From Pseudoclavibacter terrae (GTDB lineage Bacteria > Actinomycetota > Actinomycetes > Actinomycetales > Microbacteriaceae): 64,000 nucleotides of DNA. The position numbers were made by a program, and so were the translations under genes. The DNA lies in assembly GCF_008831075.1 (NCBI RefSeq), contig NZ_WBJX01000004.1, positions 62,001-126,000 on the forward strand. The letters run 5' to 3'. The notes beneath the pieces are model-generated. The model ran no database searches and was not told the DNA's origin. It saw nothing but the letters and a program-made list of their open reading frames with translations. Positions 25,628 to 35,738 of this stretch are shown piece by piece (the stretch's first letter is position 1; every line of letters begins with the position of its first letter).

Positions 25628-26713
25628 TCAGTTCGCGCCCGTCGGCGACGACGGCGACTCGACGACGACGTCCCCCGCCACGATCTTGGCCTTCAGATCC
25701 TCGACCTCGGCCTTCAGCTCGGCGGGGATCTTCGAGTCCCAGTCGTGGAAGGAGGAGAGCCCGACTCCGTCGTTCCCGAGCGTGCCCACGTTGTTGCCCG
25801 GCTCGAAGGTGCCGTCGATGTCGGAGCCGATGACGCCGAGGATGGCCGGCTCCATCCGCTTCTCGACGGTCGTCACGAGCAGGGGGCGGTACTCCTCGCC
25901 GAGGAGCTCGTAGCCGTCGGAGTCGACCCAGATGATGCCGACGTCGCCGGCCGCGAGCGCTGCCGCGGCGGCGCCTTCACCGGCTTGGGCTGCGACAGGC
26001 ATGATGATGTCCGCACCCTGCGAGATGAGCCCCTGCGCCGTCGTCTGCGCGGCGTTCGTGTTGGTGAAGTCGTCCGTGAACGAGCCCTGCTGCGTCTTCG
26101 GATCCCACCCGACGACACGCACCGACGCGCCCTTGGCGGTGTTGTACTGCTCGACGCCCGCCGCGAAGCCATCCATGAACACGGTCACGGGTGGCTGGTT
26201 GCCGCCGCCGAAGGTCCCGACGACGCCCGTCTGGCTGACGCCGGCCGCGAGGTACCCGGCGAGGAACGCGGCCTGCGCGGTGTCGTGCACGATCGAGGCC
26301 ACGTTCGGCCCTTCGACGACTTCGTCGACGATCGAGTACGTGATGTCGGGATTCGCCTCGGCGGACGCCCTGGTCGCGTCGGCGAGCTCCCACCCGACCG
26401 TCACGATGTAGTCGCAGCCCTCACCGACCATGGTCTCGAGGTTCGTCTCGTAGTCGGCCTGCGACTGCGAGACGGTCTCGCGCATCTCCACGCCGTACTC
26501 CTCCTGCGCCGCCTCGAGCGACTCGAAGACGGCCTGGTTGAAGGAGCGGTCCTGGATGTTGCCGCTGTTCGCGACCATGCACGCGAGGTAGTCGCTGCCA
26601 GCGCCCGCCGCATCCGTCGAGCCCGGGGCGTCCGGCGGAGCCTGGCAGGCGGTCAGAGCGAGGGTGGCGACGGCGAGGGCACCGAAGGCGCCTGGGATGC
26701 GAGAGCGTGACAT
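25628..26713 (-). CDS. BMP-family nucleoside-binding lipoprotein (PnrA-like), gene 2
   Basis: 361 residues, a paralogue of the next gene with the same length and the same order of motifs: lipobox LALTAC, ANSGNIQDRSFNQ, YETNLETMVGEGCDYIVTVGW and GWDPKTQQGSFTDDFTN. It probably binds a different nucleoside or has different affinity and shares the single set of permeases and ATPase. A TACTCT box six bases before ATG (26720-26725) predicts its own leaderless promoter, so its expression may be set separately from the importer genes. Confidence 0.92.
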   Translation of the reverse strand: MSRSRIPGAFGALAVATLALTACQAPPDAPGSTDAAGAGSDYLACMVANSGNIQDRSFNQAVFESLEAAQEEYGVEMRETVSQSQADYETNLETMVGEGCDYIVTVGWELADATRASAEANPDITYSIVDEVVEGPNVASIVHDTAQAAFLAGYLAAGVSQTGVVGTFGGGNQPPVTVFMDGFAAGVEQYNTAKGASVRVVGWDPKTQQGSFTDDFTNTNAAQTTAQGLISQGADIIMPVAAQAGEGAAAAALAAGDVGIIWVDSDGYELLGEEYRPLLVTTVEKRMEPAILGVIGSDIDGTFEPGNNVGTLGNDGVGLSSFHDWDSKIPAELKAEVEDLKAKIVAGDVVVESPSSPTGAN

Positions 26714-26749
26714 GCCGGAAGAGTAGTGGGCGCCGAGCCCAGACCGCTA

Positions 26750-26785
26750 CGCGCGTGCACGGATCGTTGTGACCGTGCACGCGCG
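26750..26785 (-). terminator. Hairpin terminator after manC
   Basis: Perfect 13-bp stem CGCGCGTGCACGG (26750-26762) with its complement at 26773-26785, loop of 10 bases, 19 bases past the manC stop and upstream of the BMP gene 2 promoter. No T tract. Confidence 0.7.
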
Positions 26786-26804
26786 CAGAGAAGAAGGAGG
26801 CGGA

Positions 26805-27917
26805 CTACAGGACTTCCGGGCGCCTCGACTCCTTGATCTCGGCGACCAGCTGCTTCACCTTCTGCGCGTTGGCCGCGGTCGTGACGAGCAGCGCATCCGG
26901 CGTATCGACCACGACGATGTCCTTGATGCCGGCGATGGCGACGACCCGGTCGGTGTGGTTGACGATGAGACCCGAGCCATCGACGACGACGACGTTGCTC
27001 TCGTCTCCGTGCACCGTCACCCCATTGCCGTTGGTGCTCTTGCGGAGTCGGCTCACCGCTGCGAAGTCACCCACGTCGTCCCACTGGAAGTAGCCGGGGA
27101 TGACGGCGAGCTCACCACGCGCGGCGGCTGGCTCAGCCACCGTGTAGTCGATGGCGATCTTCTCGAGGCCAGGCCAGACGCGCGCCGTGACCTCGGCCTG
27201 CTGCTCGGTGCCCCAGGCATCCGCGATCTCGTTGATGCCAGCGGCCAGGGCCGGGTTCGACTCGGCGAGCGCCTCCATGAGGCGGTCGACGCGCGCGAAG
27301 AACATGCCGGCGTTCCACAGGTACTCGCCTGAGGCCAGGTAGCGACGCGCGGTCGCCTCCTTGGGCTTCTCGACGAACGCGTCGACCTTGCGGGCGCTCG
27401 GTGCGGCCGGGATCTTGAGGGGCTTGCCGGCGCGGATGTAGCCGAACGCCGTGGACGGCTCGATGGGCTGGATGCCGATCGTCACGATGACGCCGGCGTC
27501 GGCAGCCTCGACGGCCTCGCGGACTGCCGCGGCAAAGCGATCCGTCGCGCCGATGAGGTGGTCAGCGGCGAACGAGCCGATGATGGCGTCCGGCACACGA
27601 CGCTGCAGGATCGCGGCAGCGAGTCCGATCGCCGCCGTCGATTCGCGACCCTCGCTCTCGAGGACGATGTTCTCCTCGATGAGCTCGGGAAGCTGCGCGC
27701 GCACCTCCTTCGCGTGCGCTTCACCCGTGACCACGAGCAGCCGGTCTTCAGCGCACAGCGGCGCGAGCCGGTCCCAGGTCGCCCTGAGCAGGGTCGAGCC
27801 GTTTCCGACGACGTCGTGGAGGAACTTCGGGGCTTCGGCCCGCGAGAGGGGCCAGAGTCGGGAACCGACGCCTCCCGCTGGGATCACGCCATAGAACCGA
27901 TCGATCGCATCTGCCAT
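26805..27917 (-). CDS. manC: Mannose-1-phosphate guanylyltransferase
   Basis: 370 residues. It makes GDP-mannose from GTP and mannose-1-phosphate. The nucleotide-binding start GVIPAGGVGSRLWPLSR, the FVEKPKEATARRYL signature and GYFQWDDVGDFAAV place it in the ManC/AlgA-type nucleotidyltransferase family; it lacks the fused isomerase domain seen in long ManC proteins. ATG at 27915-27917 has a TATGGT box seven bases upstream, so a leaderless transcript is likely. It is divergent from a GT4 mannosyltransferase that could use its product; a polyprenol-phosphate mannose synthase is at 44.8 kb. Confidence 0.93.
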   Translation of the reverse strand: MADAIDRFYGVIPAGGVGSRLWPLSRAEAPKFLHDVVGNGSTLLRATWDRLAPLCAEDRLLVVTGEAHAKEVRAQLPELIEENIVLESEGRESTAAIGLAAAILQRRVPDAIIGSFAADHLIGATDRFAAAVREAVEAADAGVIVTIGIQPIEPSTAFGYIRAGKPLKIPAAPSARKVDAFVEKPKEATARRYLASGEYLWNAGMFFARVDRLMEALAESNPALAAGINEIADAWGTEQQAEVTARVWPGLEKIAIDYTVAEPAAARGELAVIPGYFQWDDVGDFAAVSRLRKSTNGNGVTVHGDESNVVVVDGSGLIVNHTDRVVAIAGIKDIVVVDTPDALLVTTAANAQKVKQLVAEIKESRRPEVL

Positions 27918-28041
27918 GCGCAACACCATAGGGGAACACTGTCTCCTGCTGGTTTCGGCGTGACGAAGCTGTGGATATGTCGTCGGGAACACGTCGCCGG
28001 GAGTTCACCTCGACGCCACGCCGACCGCCTACCTTCGCATC

Positions 28042-29187
28042 ATGCGCATCGCGGTCGTCACCGAGAGCTTCCTCCCCACTGTCAACGGCGTGACGAACAG
28101 CGTGTGCAAGGTGCTCGACCACCTCGCACTGCGCGGCCATGAGGCGATGATCATCACCCCGGCCGCCGGCTCGCCGAGCGAGTATCGCGGGTTTCGTGTC
28201 GTCGAGGTGCCGGCGCTCGACTACCGCCAGTTCCCCGTGGGCCTCCCTTCCCCAAGGGTGGACCGACTCCTCGCCGAGTTCGCGCCCGACATCGTGCACG
28301 CGGCGAGTCCCCTCTTTCTGGGATCGCAGGCGATCGCCGCCGCGAAGCGACGCGGCATCCCGAGCGTCGCCGTCTTCCAGACCGACGTCGCCGGGTACAC
28401 GAAGCGCAACCGCCTGAGCGCCATGGAGGGCTTCGCCTGGTGGTTCATCCGCTGGCTGCACAACAACGCGGATCTGACCCTCGCGCCGTCGAGCGCGGCG
28501 CTCGGTGATCTGCGTCGCGCGAAGATCACCAACGCCACCCGCTGGGGTCGAGGCGTCGACCTCGAGACCTATCACCCGCGGAACAAGCACGAACAGGCCG
28601 TGCAGAACAGCCGCCGGCGGCTGGGCGCCGACTCCCGCACGATCATCGGCTACGTCGGTCGCCTCGCACCGGAGAAGCAGGTCGAGCGCCTCGCCTCGCT
28701 GCGCGGCCTCGATGGGGTGCAGCTCGTCGTCGTGGGCGATGGGCCTTCTGAACCGAGCATCCGCAAGGCACTGAAGGGCGTGCCCGTGCACTTCGCCGGC
28801 AGACTCGGTGGCCGCGACCTGGCTCTGGCCTACGCGAGCTTCGACGTCTTCGTGCACACGGGAACAGAGGAGACGTTCGGTCAGACCATCCAGGAGGCGC
28901 ACGCGAGCGGCCTCCCCGTCGTGGCACCATACGCCGGTGGCCCGATCGACCTCGTCGAGCACGGCGTCGACGGCTTCCATTTCGATCCTGACCGAGCGGG
29001 CGACCTCGACCTCAGGGGCATGCTCGAGCAACTCGTCGATTCCCCGGGTCTTCGAGCGCGCATGGGCGAGGCCGGCCGACGGCGCGTGCTCTCCCGCTCG
29101 TGGACGAGCGTCTGCGACGAGCTCCTCGCGCACTACGCTTCCGTCATGGCGGATGCGCGGCAGCCGAGCGTTCTGCCCCACGCCTGA
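28042..29187 (+). CDS. GT4 glycosyltransferase, probable GDP-mannose-dependent alpha-mannosyltransferase (MgtA-like)
   Basis: 381 residues, GT-B fold. The N-terminal domain starts RIAVVTESFLPTVNGVTNSV, typical of MgtA/PimB-like mannosyltransferases in actinobacteria. The donor domain has GYVGRLAPEKQVERL and the EX7E motif in EETFGQTIQEA. It probably adds mannose to a glycolipid or lipomannan acceptor at the inner face of the membrane, since no membrane helix is seen. TACCTT six bases before ATG predicts a leaderless start. It is divergent from manC with a 124-base gap. Confidence 0.88.
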   Translation: MRIAVVTESFLPTVNGVTNSVCKVLDHLALRGHEAMIITPAAGSPSEYRGFRVVEVPALDYRQFPVGLPSPRVDRLLAEFAPDIVHAASPLFLGSQAIAAAKRRGIPSVAVFQTDVAGYTKRNRLSAMEGFAWWFIRWLHNNADLTLAPSSAALGDLRRAKITNATRWGRGVDLETYHPRNKHEQAVQNSRRRLGADSRTIIGYVGRLAPEKQVERLASLRGLDGVQLVVVGDGPSEPSIRKALKGVPVHFAGRLGGRDLALAYASFDVFVHTGTEETFGQTIQEAHASGLPVVAPYAGGPIDLVEHGVDGFHFDPDRAGDLDLRGMLEQLVDSPGLRARMGEAGRRRVLSRSWTSVCDELLAHYASVMADARQPSVLPHA

Positions 29188-29231
29188 GCGTTCGGGCCCA
29201 GGCGCGGACGCCACCGCCGAATCATCACAAA

Positions 29232-29275
29232 GGAAGGTAAACCTTCCCAGCTGAGAAGCGCGGGAGGCGTAGTCT
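29232..29275 (+). promoter_or_regulatory. sdh promoter region with perfect palindrome
   Basis: GGAAGGT-AA-ACCTTCC (29232-29247) is a perfect inverted repeat lying 22 bases before a TAGTCT -10 box (29270-29275), that is, over the -35 region. It is placed like a repressor or activator site for the sdhCDAB operon. Its spacing does not fit the 19-bp DtxR/IdeR iron box. About 105 bases of leader follow before the sdhC GTG. Confidence 0.55.
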
Positions 29276-29387
29276 AGGCGGGTATCAACATGCCCAACGC
29301 AGTGTGGTTGGGGCCTGCCGCTCATCTTCACCTCCTCGGCGCAAGAGTCCTGAGCGGAAGAACGCAACGCGACAGAAGGGCAATCCC

Positions 29388-29822
29388 GTGTCAGCCGTAC
29401 AGACACCAGCTCCGGCGGGCTCGACAGCCCCGAAGAAGTCAGCGAAGAAGCCGCATCGCGGCGGCACGCTGTACCGGGGGAACGAGGGCATGTGGTCCTG
29501 GGTTCTCCACCGCATCACCGGCGTCTCCATCTTCTTCTTCCTGATCGTGCACGTGCTCGACACGTCGCTCGTGCGCGTCAGCCCTGAGGCCTACAACGCG
29601 GCCATCCACACCTACCAGACGCCCATCATGGGCATCGGCGAGGTCGGACTCGTGGCAGCCATCTGCTACCACGCGTTCAATGGCATCCGCATCATCCTCA
29701 TCGACTTCCTGCCGGGCGGCGCGAAGTACCAGAAGCTCATGTTCTGGATCGTCATCGGCCTGTGCGTCGTCACGATGATCGGCTTCACGCCCCGCCACCT
29801 CATCAACGTGTTCAGCCACTAG
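29388..29822 (+). CDS. sdhC: Succinate dehydrogenase cytochrome b556 subunit
   Basis: 144 residues with three membrane helices. HRITGVSIFFFLIVHVLDT is the family signature with a His at the helix start; CYHAFNGIRIILIDF carries the second conserved His region for heme b. With SdhD it anchors the enzyme and passes electrons to menaquinone. The GTG start at 29388 is chosen because homology begins soon after and an AAGGG lies about 8 bases upstream. The mature protein begins with a basic, Pro/Ala-rich cytoplasmic tail. First gene of sdhCDAB; sdhD follows after 12 bases. Confidence 0.94.
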   Translation: MSAVQTPAPAGSTAPKKSAKKPHRGGTLYRGNEGMWSWVLHRITGVSIFFFLIVHVLDTSLVRVSPEAYNAAIHTYQTPIMGIGEVGLVAAICYHAFNGIRIILIDFLPGGAKYQKLMFWIVIGLCVVTMIGFTPRHLINVFSH

Positions 29823-29834
29823 GAGGGAGCTGCC

Positions 29835-30278
29835 ATGACTATCGAAACCATCGAGTACCCGCGCTCGGCAGCTGCCGCCAAGAACAGCACCAACTGGGAG
29901 CGCATCGGATGGGCGTTCATGCGCGTCTCCGGCGTGCTGCTCGTCATCCTGATCTTCGGCCACCTGTTCACGAACCTCATGGTCGGGCAGGGCGTCGCGG
30001 CGATCGACTTCGCCTTCGTCGCCGGCAAGATGGCCGACCCGTTCTGGGTCGTCTGGGACACGCTCATGCTCGTCCTCGCGTTCATCCACGGCGCCAACGG
30101 CATGCGCACGATCATCAACGACTACGTGTCGAAGGCCAGCACGCGCCGCGCCCTGCAGGTGACGCTGTTCATCGTCACGACGGTGCTCATCGTCCTGGGC
30201 CTCCTCGTGATCTACACGTTCGACCCGTGCCCCGCCAACGGCGCCGCCGAGAACCTGCCGAGCTTCTGCCCGGCCTAG
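29835..30278 (+). CDS. sdhD: Succinate dehydrogenase membrane anchor subunit
   Basis: 147 residues, three membrane helices. The first helix region [22 protein letters not shown] and the second, [19 protein letters not shown], carry the conserved His residues of the SdhD family. Together with SdhC it binds heme and the quinone. A strong AGGAGGG ribosome site, touching the sdhC stop, stands 7 bases before ATG. Confidence 0.93.
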   Translation: MTIETIEYPRSAAAAKNSTNWERIGWAFMRVSGVLLVILIFGHLFTNLMVGQGVAAIDFAFVAGKMADPFWVVWDTLMLVLAFIHGANGMRTIINDYVSKASTRRALQVTLFIVTTVLIVLGLLVIYTFDPCPANGAAENLPSFCPA

Positions 30279-30333
30279 CCGCGGCGTTCGGCCACACGAC
30301 TTCCACCACCTGAGAAAGAAGAGCCACAGACAT

Positions 30334-32136
<1,803 letters not shown>

Positions 32137-32150
32137 GAAGGGCGGAACGA

Positions 32151-32912
32151 ATGACTGCTGCAACAACTGAAGCCCCCGAGGCGGCCATCGAGGCTCCCAA
32201 GCCGTTCACGGTGACGCTCAACGTCCGCCGCTACAGCCCCGAGACGGACACCGAGCCGTACTGGGAGGCGTTCGACGTCGAGATGTACCCGACCGACCGC
32301 ATCCTCGACGCGCTGCACCGCATCAAGTGGGACCAGGACGGCTCGCTCGCGTTCCGCCGCTCCTGCGCGCACGGCATCTGCGGTTCCGATGCCATGCGCA
32401 TCAACGGCCGCAACCGCCTCGCCTGCAAGACGCTCGTCAAGGACCTCGACATCTCGAAGCCCATCTACGTCGAGGCCATCAAGGGGCTCCCCCTCGAGAA
32501 GGACCTCATCGTCGACATGGAGCCGTTCTTCGAGGCGTACCGCGAGGTCCAGCCCTTCCTGAAGGCACAGGCTGAGCCCGAGAAGGGCAAGGAGCGCTTC
32601 CAGTCGATCGCCGACCGCGAGCGCTTCGACGACACCACCAAGTGCATCCTGTGCGCCGCGTGCACCACGTCGTGCCCCGTCTTCTGGACCGACGGCCAGT
32701 ACTTCGGACCCGCCGCGATCGTCAACGCGCACCGCTTCATCTTCGACTCCCGTGACGAAGACGCGAAGGTCCGCCTCGACATCCTCAACGACCGTGAGGG
32801 CGTGTGGCGCTGCCGCACCACCTTCAACTGCACCGAGGCCTGCCCCCGTGGCATCCAGGTGACCAAGGCCATCGCCGAGGTCAAGCAGGCGATGCTCAAG
32901 GGCCGCGTCTAG
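32151..32912 (+). CDS. sdhB: Succinate dehydrogenase iron-sulfur subunit
   Basis: 253 residues. It relays electrons from FAD to the quinone through three clusters: [2Fe-2S] (SCAHGICGSDAM...LAC), [4Fe-4S] (CILCAACTTSCPVFW) and [3Fe-4S] (CTEACPRGIQVTKAI). All cluster cysteines are present. GGAAGGGCGG precedes ATG. Last gene of the operon, closed by a 19-bp terminator stem. Confidence 0.97.
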   Translation: MTAATTEAPEAAIEAPKPFTVTLNVRRYSPETDTEPYWEAFDVEMYPTDRILDALHRIKWDQDGSLAFRRSCAHGICGSDAMRINGRNRLACKTLVKDLDISKPIYVEAIKGLPLEKDLIVDMEPFFEAYREVQPFLKAQAEPEKGKERFQSIADRERFDDTTKCILCAACTTSCPVFWTDGQYFGPAAIVNAHRFIFDSRDEDAKVRLDILNDREGVWRCRTTFNCTEACPRGIQVTKAIAEVKQAMLKGRV

Positions 32913-32928
32913 CGGTCCAGCGACCGCA

Positions 32929-32968
32929 CGCGAAGAGGGGCAGCCGAGATCGGCTGCCCCTCTTCGCG
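32929..32968 (+). terminator. Terminator of sdhCDAB
   Basis: Perfect 19-bp stem, CGCGAAGAGGGGCAGCCGA (32929-32947) with its complement at 32950-32968, starting 16 bases after the sdhB stop. The following bases are pyrimidine-rich without a run of T. Confidence 0.85.
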
Positions 32969-33067
32969 TCTCCACTCGTCACGCCTCACCGCGTCCCCCG
33001 AATGCGACTCCGGCTCCGGAGCGCGCGCCCTCCCCCTCGACTCGCCGCCCCCGCCTAGCCTGCTCCT

Positions 33068-34135
33068 ATGACCACTCCCGGCTCACCCCACGAGACCAGC
33101 GTCGTCAAGGCGCAGACGGCCCCGGATGCGAGGGATCCGCGCAAGCCGGAAGGGCTCAAACCGGTTCTCGGTCCGGCATGGCGCTACATCCTGGCGCGCG
33201 CCGTCCGCGAGTTCCTGCGCGACAAGAGCACGGTGCTCGCCGCCGCGCTCACGTTCTACATGCTGCTCGGGGTCTTCCCCGCCCTACTGGCGCTCATGTC
33301 CGTCATCGGCCTCTTCGGTCTGACGGAGGAGGCGGTGTCGTTCATCGACGAGATGTCGACCTACCTGACCGATCCGACCTTCGCCGAGACGCTGCGGAAC
33401 ACGGTCGAGCAGCTCGGCGAGTCCAGCGGCGCAGGAACTGCGTTCGTGGTCGGTCTGCTCGGTGCCCTCTGGTCGGCGTCCGGGTACGTGAACTGCTTCT
33501 CGCACGCCATGAACACGGTCTACGAGATCGACGAGGGTCGCCCGTTCTCGAAGCTCCGCCCGATCATGATGATCTGGACGATCGTCCTCCTCGTGCTCAT
33601 GCTGCTGATCTTCGGGATCCTGGCGCTGTCCGGGCCCGTGGCCGCGGCGGTCGGCGGTCTCATCGGCCTCGGTGACGCATCGCTCACGGTCTGGAGCTTC
33701 GCCCGCTGGCCCATCGTCCTCGTCGTCGTGATCGTGATGATCGCGGTGCTCTTCTACGGAACGCCCAACGTGAGGCTGCCGAAGTTCAAGTGGATGACGC
33801 TCGGCGCGTTCATCGCACTGGTCGTGACGGTCGTCGCGAGTGGCGGCTTCTTCTTCTACGTCGCGAACTTCAGCAGCTACGAGCGGCTGTACGGCGGCGT
33901 CGCCGGTGTCATCATCGCCCTGCTCTGGCTGTCGATCGTCAACCTCGCACTCCTCTTCGGCGCGCAATGCGACGCGGAGATCGAGCGGGTGCGGGAGCTG
34001 CGCGGGGGCATCGAGGCTGAGCAGAGCATTCAGCTGCCGCCCCGCGACACGAAGGCGAGCGCGAAGCGGCTCGAGCAGATCGACAGGGACATCGCGAAGG
34101 GTCGCGAGCTGCGGAACGGCGTGGGGCTCGACTGA
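33068..34135 (+). CDS. YihY/BrkB-family membrane protein (YhjD-like)
   Basis: 355 residues with six membrane helices. The family core is present: AAALTFYMLLGVFPALLALMS, WSASGYVNCFSHAMN (amphipathic region), YGTPNVRLPKFKWMTLGAF and LLWLSIVNLALLFGAQ. The C-terminal tail is charged and cytoplasmic. These proteins were once thought to be ribonuclease BN; the real role is unclear, with YhjD tied to lipid A or lysophospholipid transport in Gram-negatives. TAGCCT six bases before ATG predicts a leaderless transcript. A second YihY protein is encoded at 41.6 kb; the two are paralogues, not a tandem pair. Confidence 0.9.
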   Translation: MTTPGSPHETSVVKAQTAPDARDPRKPEGLKPVLGPAWRYILARAVREFLRDKSTVLAAALTFYMLLGVFPALLALMSVIGLFGLTEEAVSFIDEMSTYLTDPTFAETLRNTVEQLGESSGAGTAFVVGLLGALWSASGYVNCFSHAMNTVYEIDEGRPFSKLRPIMMIWTIVLLVLMLLIFGILALSGPVAAAVGGLIGLGDASLTVWSFARWPIVLVVVIVMIAVLFYGTPNVRLPKFKWMTLGAFIALVVTVVASGGFFFYVANFSSYERLYGGVAGVIIALLWLSIVNLALLFGAQCDAEIERVRELRGGIEAEQSIQLPPRDTKASAKRLEQIDRDIAKGRELRNGVGLD

Positions 34136-34199
34136 GGTGCCCGCGCCGGGATGCCCGCTCGCCCCGGTCGTGCTGAGGTTCACGACTTAGACTCGTCCG

Positions 34200-35738
34200 G
34201 TGCCCATCACTCGCACGCTCATCGACACCGCCGACCGCTGGCCCACCCGCACCGCGCTGGCCGGTGACGGCGAGCGCTTCACCTACGGCGAGCTGTCGAG
34301 CTCCAGCACCCAGGTGCGGGCAGGTGTCGAGACGCTGCTCGGCTCGTCGGAGCCGGCCGCGAGCGGTGCGTCCGCCGCCGAGACAGGGGGCGTGCCGATC
34401 GTGGCGCTCTCCTTGTCACGCGCCATCGACGCTGCCCGCCTGCTGACGGGAGTCATCAGCTTCCGCGGAGTCGCCACCGTGCTCGACCCGCTCTGGCCGC
34501 TCGAGCACCGCCTCGAGATCCTGCGCCGAGTCGAACCGGCGCTCGTCATCACCGACGACCCGGAGTTCGCCGAGCAGCTGGACGCCGCAGCCTGGGGTGG
34601 GACGGTGACGTCGCTGGCGTCGTTCGACCTAGCCGCCGCGGAGGCGCTCGCCAGGCGAGGCGAGGCGGCACCTGGCCCCGAGGTCAGGCCGCGGGACGAG
34701 CCCTTCCTGCTGCTGTTCACCTCGGGCACCACCGACCTCCCCAAGGGGTTCCTCCGCACGCGCGGCAGCTGGGACCACAACGTCGACATCAGCCGCCGCT
34801 ACCTCGGCACCGCCGACGGCCGCTCGACGATCGCGCCCGGCCCACTCTCGTACAGCCTCACGCTGTACGCGCTCGTCGAGGTGCTCGGGACTGGTGGTTC
34901 GCTCCACCTGCAGAGCACGTTCGATGCGCGAGCGGTTGCGCGCACCATCGCGGAAGAGCGCATCGAGCGATTCGTCGGTGTGCCCGCCATGCTGCCTGCC
35001 CTCCTCCAGGCGGCACGCCGGACCGAGCTGTCGCTCGACTCGCTCGTTGAGGTCATCACCGGCGGGGCCAACCAGCCCGCGCACATCCGCAGCGGCTTCG
35101 AGGAGGCCGTCCCAACGGCTCACCTGCGCAGCTACTACGGGGCCTCCGAGATCGGGTTCATCGGGTACAGCGACGAGGGCGACGGCACGAACCTCGCCCC
35201 ATTCGCCGGCGTCGAGGTGAGCGTGCGCGACGACGCTGGGGCGGACGTGCCAGCCGGTGAGACCGGCACGCTGCACATCCGCGTGGGGTCAGCCGTCGAG
35301 CGATACCTCGCTGCAACGAGCGCAGACCGCATCACCGATACCGAGGGGTGGGCGAGCGTCAACGACCTCGCGTCGTTCGCGGACGGGCGCATCCAGCTGC
35401 TCGGCCGCGCCGGTGACGTCGCCGTCTCCGGCGGGCACAAGGTGTCGCTCCCCCAGGTCGAGCGCACCCTGGCCTCGCTGCCGGGTTGCGAGCAGTGCTG
35501 CGCCGTCGCGCTGCCGGACGACACGCTCGGCTCGCTCGTGGCGGTCGTGATCGAGGGTGACGCGGATGCGCTCCCCAGCAAGGCGCGGATGCTCGGCCAC
35601 CTGCGGGCGCGCCTCGCGCCACAGTTCGTGCCCCACCGCCTCTATCGCGCATCCCTGCTGCCACGAACGGCAGGTGGCAAGATCCGCCGCTCGGCCGTCC
35701 TCGACCTCGTCACCGCAGGCGACGCGGGGCGGCTGTGA
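34200..35738 (+). CDS. Acyl-AMP ligase (AMP-binding family), first gene of a ligase-ketosynthase cassette
   Basis: 512 residues of the adenylate-forming (ANL) superfamily. P-loop FTSGTTDLPKG (173-183), YYGASE (312-317), the hinge and ribose Asp region GWASVNDLASF (383-393), LLGRAGDVAVSGGHKVS (400-416) and the C-terminal catalytic Lys494 in TAGGKIRR. It should activate a carboxylic acid with ATP and pass it to CoA, a carrier protein or directly onward. Start is GTG with TAGACT six bases upstream. It overlaps the ketosynthase start (GTGA). No carrier protein gene is adjacent. Substrate unknown. Confidence 0.88.
   Translation: MPITRTLIDTADRWPTRTALAGDGERFTYGELSSSSTQVRAGVETLLGSSEPAASGASAAETGGVPIVALSLSRAIDAARLLTGVISFRGVATVLDPLWPLEHRLEILRRVEPALVITDDPEFAEQLDAAAWGGTVTSLASFDLAAAEALARRGEAAPGPEVRPRDEPFLLLFTSGTTDLPKGFLRTRGSWDHNVDISRRYLGTADGRSTIAPGPLSYSLTLYALVEVLGTGGSLHLQSTFDARAVARTIAEERIERFVGVPAMLPALLQAARRTELSLDSLVEVITGGANQPAHIRSGFEEAVPTAHLRSYYGASEIGFIGYSDEGDGTNLAPFAGVEVSVRDDAGADVPAGETGTLHIRVGSAVERYLAATSADRITDTEGWASVNDLASFADGRIQLLGRAGDVAVSGGHKVSLPQVERTLASLPGCEQCCAVALPDDTLGSLVAVVIEGDADALPSKARMLGHLRARLAPQFVPHRLYRASLLPRTAGGKIRRSAVLDLVTAGDAGRL

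Noticed and set aside
29232-29247. DtxR/IdeR iron box in front of sdh
   Set aside because: The half-sites are separated by two bases, while the iron box needs a 19-bp layout with about seven bases between AGGT and ACCT.
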